From: Candidatus Delongbacteria bacterium | GTDB taxonomy: Bacteria > Delongbacteria > UBA4055 | Assembly (NCBI GenBank): GCA_027858795.1 | Contig: JAQICF010000088.1 | Coordinates: 1 to 11,148 of the forward strand | Direction of reading: 5' to 3' | Length of the DNA stretch: 11,148 bases | In this document: positions 7,479 through 11,148 of the stretch, piece after piece | How positions within the stretch are numbered: position 1 is the first letter of the stretch | Layout of the letters: each line of letters begins with the position of its first letter | The notes under the pieces: model-generated | What the model was told of the DNA's origin: nothing | The model's database searches: none | The model's input: only the letters and a program-made list of their open reading frames with translations | Made by a program: the position numbers and the translations under genes

Positions 7479-8882
7479 TTGAAAAGAAGTTTGATAGCAG
7501 CATTATTAATCGTAGTGTTCATTTTTATTGGTTTTCAATTAGAAAAACTTGAGAAGAAGCCTAAATATATCTTTCTTTTCATTGGTGATGGAATGGGGCT
7601 TTCCCATGTAGCTCTTACTAATGCAATGACAGATAAAAAACTCACTATGTTAACATTCCCAACTACAGGTTCAACTACTACTTTTGCAGAAGACAGATAT
7701 ATCACAGATTCAGCAGCTGCGGGAACAGCATTAGCGACTGGAAAAAAAACTTCATGCGGAACAATTTCCCAGGACAGTTCTCATACACGAAATATCACTA
7801 CAATAGCTGAATTAGCAAAGAAAAAAGGAATGAAAGTCGGTATCGTTTCAAGTGTAAGTATTGATCATGCAACTCCAGCATCTTTTTATGCTCATCAAAA
7901 GAATAGAAGTCAGTATTATGCTATAGCTAAACAAATGGCTACGAGTAACTTTGATTATTTTGGTGGTGGATTTGCTAAAGGAAATCGTGAAAAATATGGT
8001 CCAAGTGATATTGTAGCAAAAATGGATTCAGCTGGTTACAAAATGCTTACCAAAAGGGAAGAGCTTGTAAACTCAAAGTCTGAGAAGGTATGGGCATACA
8101 ATCATACAACTGATTACAGTAAAGCACTTTATTATGAAATAGATAGGCCTAAAGATCATATAAAACTTTCAGAATTTACAAAATTTGGTATTGAACATCT
8201 TACAAATAAAAAAGGTTTCTTCATGATGGTGGAAGGTGGAAAGATCGACTGGGCTTCTCATGGTAATGATGGAGCTTCTATGGTACAGGATCTATTAGAA
8301 TTTGACAGATCTATTGCTGAAGCAGTAAAGTTCTACAAAGAACATCCTAAAGAAACTTTAATCATCGTAACAGCTGATCATGAAACTGGTGGTTTGGCTA
8401 TGGGAAATGCTTTGACAGGATATGGAAGTTCATATAAACTACTGAATTATCAGAAAATCTCGCAAGATTTCTTCTCCGATAAAGTAATTTCATGGAAAAA
8501 AGAAAAGAAAATTACCTACGAAATGGCTATGGACAGCTTGAAAGTATATTTCGGTCTGGGAGATAAAGAATTGAATCCTGACCTTGAACTTATTGAGTAT
8601 GAAACAAATCTGTTGAAGAATGCTTATGATTATTCAATGACCGGAGAATCTAAAATGGATAAATATGAAGCTTATAAATTATACGGTGGTGGAGATCCAT
8701 TCACTAATATTGTTGTTAAAACTCTAAATACGAAAGCTGGAATAGGTTGGCCGACTTTTGGACATACAGCTTATCCGGTTCCAGTGTTTGCAATAGGGCA
8801 GGGGTGTGAAGATTTTGTTGGTTATTACGATAATACTGATATTCCAAAGAAGATAATTGAATTAAGTGGTTTAAAAAAATAA
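7479..8882 (+). CDS. phoA: Alkaline phosphatase, PhoA family
   Basis: An exported or membrane-anchored metal-dependent phosphomonoesterase that releases phosphate outside the cytoplasm. The start chosen is TTG at 7479, giving 467 residues: GGAGG lies four bases upstream and the frame opens with a basic signal sequence (KRSLIAALLIVVFIFIG). An in-frame ATG at 7413 would add 22 residues, but it begins in the loop of a terminator-like hairpin. Residues from the TTG: Asp37 (GDGMG), catalytic Ser78 (TDSAAAGTA), HATP with His130/Thr132, EGGKIDWASH with Glu252, Asp257 and His261, TADHETGG with Asp300/His301, and GHTAYPVPV with His429. His at the E. coli Asp153 position and Trp at the Lys328 position follow the common non-enterobacterial pattern. 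No lipobox. Complete. The signal may remain as an anchor because no clear cleavage site is seen. Confidence 0.95.
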   Translation: MKRSLIAALLIVVFIFIGFQLEKLEKKPKYIFLFIGDGMGLSHVALTNAMTDKKLTMLTFPTTGSTTTFAEDRYITDSAAAGTALATGKKTSCGTISQDSSHTRNITTIAELAKKKGMKVGIVSSVSIDHATPASFYAHQKNRSQYYAIAKQMATSNFDYFGGGFAKGNREKYGPSDIVAKMDSAGYKMLTKREELVNSKSEKVWAYNHTTDYSKALYYEIDRPKDHIKLSEFTKFGIEHLTNKKGFFMMVEGGKIDWASHGNDGASMVQDLLEFDRSIAEAVKFYKEHPKETLIIVTADHETGGLAMGNALTGYGSSYKLLNYQKISQDFFSDKVISWKKEKKITYEMAMDSLKVYFGLGDKELNPDLELIEYETNLLKNAYDYSMTGESKMDKYEAYKLYGGGDPFTNIVVKTLNTKAGIGWPTFGHTAYPVPVFAIGQGCEDFVGYYDNTDIPKKIIELSGLKK

Positions 8883-8896
8883 CTTAATAGATAACA

Positions 8897-9322
8897 TTAC
8901 TTCATCATTTCGATATCAGCTTTTATTTTATCTGCACAATCAGGACAGAAACTGTGTGAAAATTTCATATCTGTTTTATCTGCAATAAAGTTATCAATTT
9001 CAGTCCAACTATGTCTATCATGAACATCAATGTTTGATGTCCTTACTTTTTTACATGAGCTACAAATAGGCATATAACCACTGAGTAATTTGGTAAGAGT
9101 ATTTTCTAGTTGCTCCTGAATATCACATTGTTCTTGTTGGATCTTTTTAATCTTCCGCACAGAACGGTCAACAAAAAATCCATATCCAACAATTAACAGG
9201 AATATAGCCATTCTCATCCACAATTCATTAAACTCTGATGGAATAACTTCAAATTCAAACTCCCCATATAAAAAATAATGGACAGATGAATCAAAAAACC
9301 AATAAGAAAAAGCGATTATCAT
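8897..9322 (-). CDS. Small membrane protein with a C-terminal CxxC...CxxC zinc-ribbon-like tail
   Basis: 141 residues from the ATG. Hydrophobic segments lie at about 1-18 and 37-52, with a short extracytoplasmic loop between. A charged, probably coiled-coil linker spans about 53-80. The tail has PICSSCKKVR (Cys87, Cys90), WTEIDNFI and SHSFCPDCADKI (His123, Cys126, Cys129). This tail is a recurring C-terminal module of PAS-, GAF- or receiver-containing signalling proteins; here it stands alone on a membrane anchor with no kinase domain. The role is unknown; metal binding or redox sensing is an inference. No good ribosome binding site precedes the ATG, and the frame is open 25 codons further up, to TAG at 9398-9400, encoding plausible residues (KNDFYKLIA) but no ATG, GTG or TTG. 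The true N-terminus may be longer or damaged. It is convergent with phoA, 14 bp apart, with no clear terminator. Confidence 0.7.
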   Translation of the reverse strand: MIIAFSYWFFDSSVHYFLYGEFEFEVIPSEFNELWMRMAIFLLIVGYGFFVDRSVRKIKKIQQEQCDIQEQLENTLTKLLSGYMPICSSCKKVRTSNIDVHDRHSWTEIDNFIADKTDMKFSHSFCPDCADKIKADIEMMK

Positions 9323-9666
9323 CGCTATTAATTTATAAAAATCATTTTTTAATAATGTGATTATTATAAAAACTAGCCTTGTTTTTAAGTATGATAGCTA
9401 TTTATTTAGTAAACTCATATGATATAATTCTTATTTCAATTGTGATTTTAAAAAAAAAGTAAAAATATTTATTGAGAATATCACGTTTTACTACTTCTCA
9501 GCACTCTAATTATACGTTTCGTCGGTTATTTTGAGGATAATTGCTGTTTTGTTATAAATTTGTATCATCAAACAAATAATACAACAGCGATTGATAAGGA
9601 TGGAAAATATCTTTGTTTTTGATCCAAATAAATTATAAATAACAATTTAAAAAAGGAGTGTAGGTT
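9323..9666. other. 344-bp intergenic region upstream of the ankyrin gene
   Basis: Strongly AT-rich with homopolymer runs (nine A residues near 9450). Contents: the open extension of the minus-strand gene (to 9400); a weak dyad, TGAGAA (9473-9478) and TTCTCA (9495-9500); and an imperfect stem-loop at 9543-9588. A Bacteroidetes-style promoter is possible: TTTG (9530-9533), 21 bp, then TAAATTTG (9555-9562, fitting TAnnTTTG). A sigma70 reading (TTGCTG 9541-9546, TATCAT 9563-9568, 16-bp spacer) overlaps it. No RNA gene recognised. Confidence 0.4.
9543..9588 (+). promoter_or_regulatory. Imperfect stem-loop in the leader/promoter of the ankyrin gene
   Basis: The outer arms GCTGTT (9543-9548) and AACAGC (9583-9588) and the inner arms ATTTGT (9558-9563) and ACAAAT (9572-9577) enclose an 8-nt loop. 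The middle pairs only partly. It overlaps the possible promoter, so it may be an operator-like dyad or leader RNA structure. Confidence 0.35.
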
Positions 9667-10368
9667 ATGAATGAAAAAGTAATTAAATACATTAGATTGA
9701 TTTCATTCGCGCTTTTAGTGACATTTGTACAAACTGATCTTAATGCCCAATCAATTTTTGAAACAATCCAAACAGGAAATTTTGTAAAAGTAGAACAGAT
9801 GCTTCTGGAAAATAAAGGATTGGTTGATTCTCTAAAAAGTGGGTATTCACCTCTTTTATATGCATCTGTTTTAGGTAAGGATAGTATTGTTAATCTTTTA
9901 TTGCAAAATGGTGCCAATATCAATTACAAAGATGCAAGAAATGGTTGGGAAGCTCTACATTTTGCTGTTGCCGCCAACAAGATATCTACTCTTCGTTTAT
10001 TGATAGACAACGGTGCGGATCTAAATAGTTTAACGAATGAAAATAAAACGGCTCTGCACATGGCCACATATTATAGTTATTACGATTTATGTTCCTTTCT
10101 CGTTGCAAATAATTGTAATTTAAATGTACAGGATACAAGTGGTAATACAGCATTACATATTGCTATTGAATTAAAATCAGACCGTTTAAGCAAATTTCTA
10201 ATTAATGCGGGAGCTGATTTTAATCTGCAAACAGATAAAAAGAAATCAGCTATAATTCTTGCAATAGAAAATAATTGTCATGAAATCGTTGATCTATTAC
10301 AGCAGAAAGGAGCAGAACTGCCAAAAGATAAAGAACTAATGAATAGACTTCTGCATTCAGCGGTTTGA
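9667..10368 (+). CDS. Secreted ankyrin-repeat protein, N-terminal part, ending at an in-frame TGA
   Basis: 233 codons to TGA. AAAAGGAG lies eight bases before the ATG, an excellent ribosome binding site. Residues 1-27 are a signal peptide (basic start, SFALLVTF core, likely cut after LNA), so the protein is exported. Ankyrin repeats follow at about 31-57, 59-88, 93-122, 126-156, 159-188 and 192-219, recognised by ALHFAV, TALHMA, TALHIA and the recurrent LL-x-NGA(D/N)-N ends. A seventh begins at 226 (LLHSAV) and is cut by the TGA exactly where ankyrin repeats have a variable residue before the conserved NG. The next codons complete that repeat, so this is the front part of a longer protein, not a natural end. 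Ankyrin repeats bind proteins; the partner is unknown. If translation really stops here, a half repeat is left exposed. Confidence 0.8.
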   Translation: MNEKVIKYIRLISFALLVTFVQTDLNAQSIFETIQTGNFVKVEQMLLENKGLVDSLKSGYSPLLYASVLGKDSIVNLLLQNGANINYKDARNGWEALHFAVAANKISTLRLLIDNGADLNSLTNENKTALHMATYYSYYDLCSFLVANNCNLNVQDTSGNTALHIAIELKSDRLSKFLINAGADFNLQTDKKKSAIILAIENNCHEIVDLLQQKGAELPKDKELMNRLLHSAV

Positions 10369-10390
10369 AATGGATTTCAAGATATTTCAA
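10365..10390 (+). other. Inverted repeat centred just after the in-frame TGA
   Basis: TTGAAAT (10365-10371) faces ATTTCAA at 10374-10380 across a 2-bp spacer, and the same ATTTCAA recurs at 10384-10390. The stop codon (10366-10368) lies inside the left arm. It could form a small RNA hairpin at the stop, but it is AT-rich and may be chance. Confidence 0.35.
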
Positions 10391-11148
10391 AAGAGCTTGT
10401 TAAGAAAGGAGCTGATCTTACAAGCCTGGATGATAAAGGTAGAAATTTATTACATAATGCTGCAATAAGTGGAAATCTGGTATGGGTAAAGAAGCTTGTT
10501 AATTTAGGGTGGAATATTAATAAAACTGATTATACAAACCGTACTGCTACTACATTGGCATATGATTGGGGGTATAGTGATGTTGTTAAGTTTTTAAAAG
10601 CCAATGGGGGAGTTCTTTCCAAACCTAATATTGTTGAGATTACTGGTGATGTTAAATCTGAGATTGAAGTTACATATATAGCAAATATGGGTTTCATAGT
10701 TTCCTCAGCTTCAAAAACCGTTATGATCGATGCTCTTTTCGGAACTTCAAGTTCATATTTATTTCCATCGACAGTTGTTATTGATAAGATCAATCAATTA
10801 GAAAAGCCCTTTGAATCAGTTGATCTTATGCTTCTAACCCATACGCATTACGATCATTTTTCAGCTCCAATGGTTGCAGAGTATTTAAAGAAAAATAGCA
10901 GTGTGAAAGTTGTTTGTAATCAATCAGCTTTATCAAAGTTAAATGAAATTGAAAATAATAAAGTTGATGCTTCACGTATAGTCGAGCTAACTCCTGATCT
11001 GTATAAATCTATTGATACCACAGTAAATAATATTGATGTAAAAATTTTAAGGTTAAGGCATACAGGTGATAATGGACGATCTGAAAATTTAGGTTTTCTA
11101 TTCGATTTGGATGGTGTGAAAATATTGCATGTTGGAGATGCTACCGGA
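10369..11148 (+). CDS. Same-frame continuation: ankyrin repeats 7-9 plus metallo-beta-lactamase-fold hydrolase (partial)
   Basis: 260 codons in the same frame as the preceding ankyrin gene, without a stop, reaching the window end. Numbered from the ATG at 9667: the rest of repeat 7 (NGFQDISKELVKKGADL), repeat 8 (about 260-289, LLHNAAISGNL), repeat 9 (about 293-318), then from about 333 a metallo-beta-lactamase-fold domain. That domain has VTYIANMGFIV, IDALF, the metal motif THTHYDH (His392, His394, Asp396, His397), LRHTGD (His465) and NLGFLFDLDGVKILHVGDAT (Asp491). It looks like the COG2220/UlaG-type subgroup of hydrolases. Substrate unknown. No convincing reinitiation site exists: the first in-frame ATG (10687) lies inside the first hydrolase strands and lacks a ribosome binding site. 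It is probably the second part of one secreted ankyrin-hydrolase protein, or the remnant of a broken gene. The 3' end lies outside the window. Confidence 0.75.

Noticed and set aside
9633..9923. Minus-strand open frame of 96 codons
   Set aside because: It is antisense to the signal peptide and first ankyrin repeats, with no ribosome binding site or domain.
10366..10368. TGA as a selenocysteine codon
   Set aside because: It falls at a variable surface position of an ankyrin repeat, not a redox active site, and the nearby hairpin is too small and AT-rich for a bacterial SECIS.
10530..10793. Minus-strand open frame of 87 codons
   Set aside because: It is antisense to the ankyrin/hydrolase junction and has no recognisable features.
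10369..11148. A separate hydrolase gene with its own start after the TGA
   Set aside because: The frame continues ankyrin repeats straight after the TGA, and no in-frame start codon with a ribosome binding site precedes the hydrolase domain.

Overview
The window is AT-rich bacterial chromosomal DNA with compact genes, clear GGAG-type ribosome binding sites and, in the best case, a sigma70-like promoter. Several features would fit an uncultured, AT-rich Gram-negative lineage of the FCB kind (Cloacimonadota, Delongbacteria or similar): a single-chain (alpha2-type) glycyl-tRNA synthetase, exported lipoprotein-like and signal-peptide proteins, and a large TPR plus periplasmic-binding-fold protein. 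That placement is an inference with low confidence. No rRNA, tRNA, CRISPR array or transposase gene was seen.

Left block (1-6153, minus strand). Read in the direction of transcription this runs glmS, an exported TPR / type 1 periplasmic-binding-fold protein, glyQS, then a DUF2062 membrane protein. The first gap is 18 bp, so glmS and the TPR/binding-fold gene are almost certainly co-transcribed. The other two gaps are 84 and 78 bp. The second of these holds a heptamer repeat array broken by a GC-rich palindrome. A good promoter with an 8-bp dyad across the predicted start site precedes glmS. The layout of the second gene (TPR-like N-terminus, then a binding-protein fold) resembles LpoA, the outer-membrane activator of a peptidoglycan synthase. 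GlmS makes the amino-sugar precursor of peptidoglycan, so an envelope role is plausible but unproven.

Middle block (6340-8882). An exported M28-type metallopeptidase (minus) is divergent from a PhoA-family alkaline phosphatase (plus). The spacer between them holds a 9-bp hairpin followed by seven T residues, upstream of the likely TTG start of the phosphatase. It looks like an intrinsic terminator or leader attenuator. The upstream ATG that gives the longest phosphatase frame begins in the loop of this hairpin and is probably not the start.

Right block (8897-11148). A small membrane protein ending in a CxxC...CxxC putative zinc-binding tail lies convergent to the phosphatase. After a 344-bp non-coding stretch comes the most unusual locus: a secreted ankyrin-repeat protein whose frame is cut by one TGA inside the seventh repeat. 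Beyond the TGA the same frame stays open to the window edge, with two more ankyrin repeats and a metallo-beta-lactamase-fold hydrolase domain that keeps its HxHxDH motif. It is either a freshly broken gene, a read-through gene, or a sequence error. The ankyrin-hydrolase fusion is the best candidate here for something little described. The remaining genes are largely ordinary housekeeping and envelope functions.
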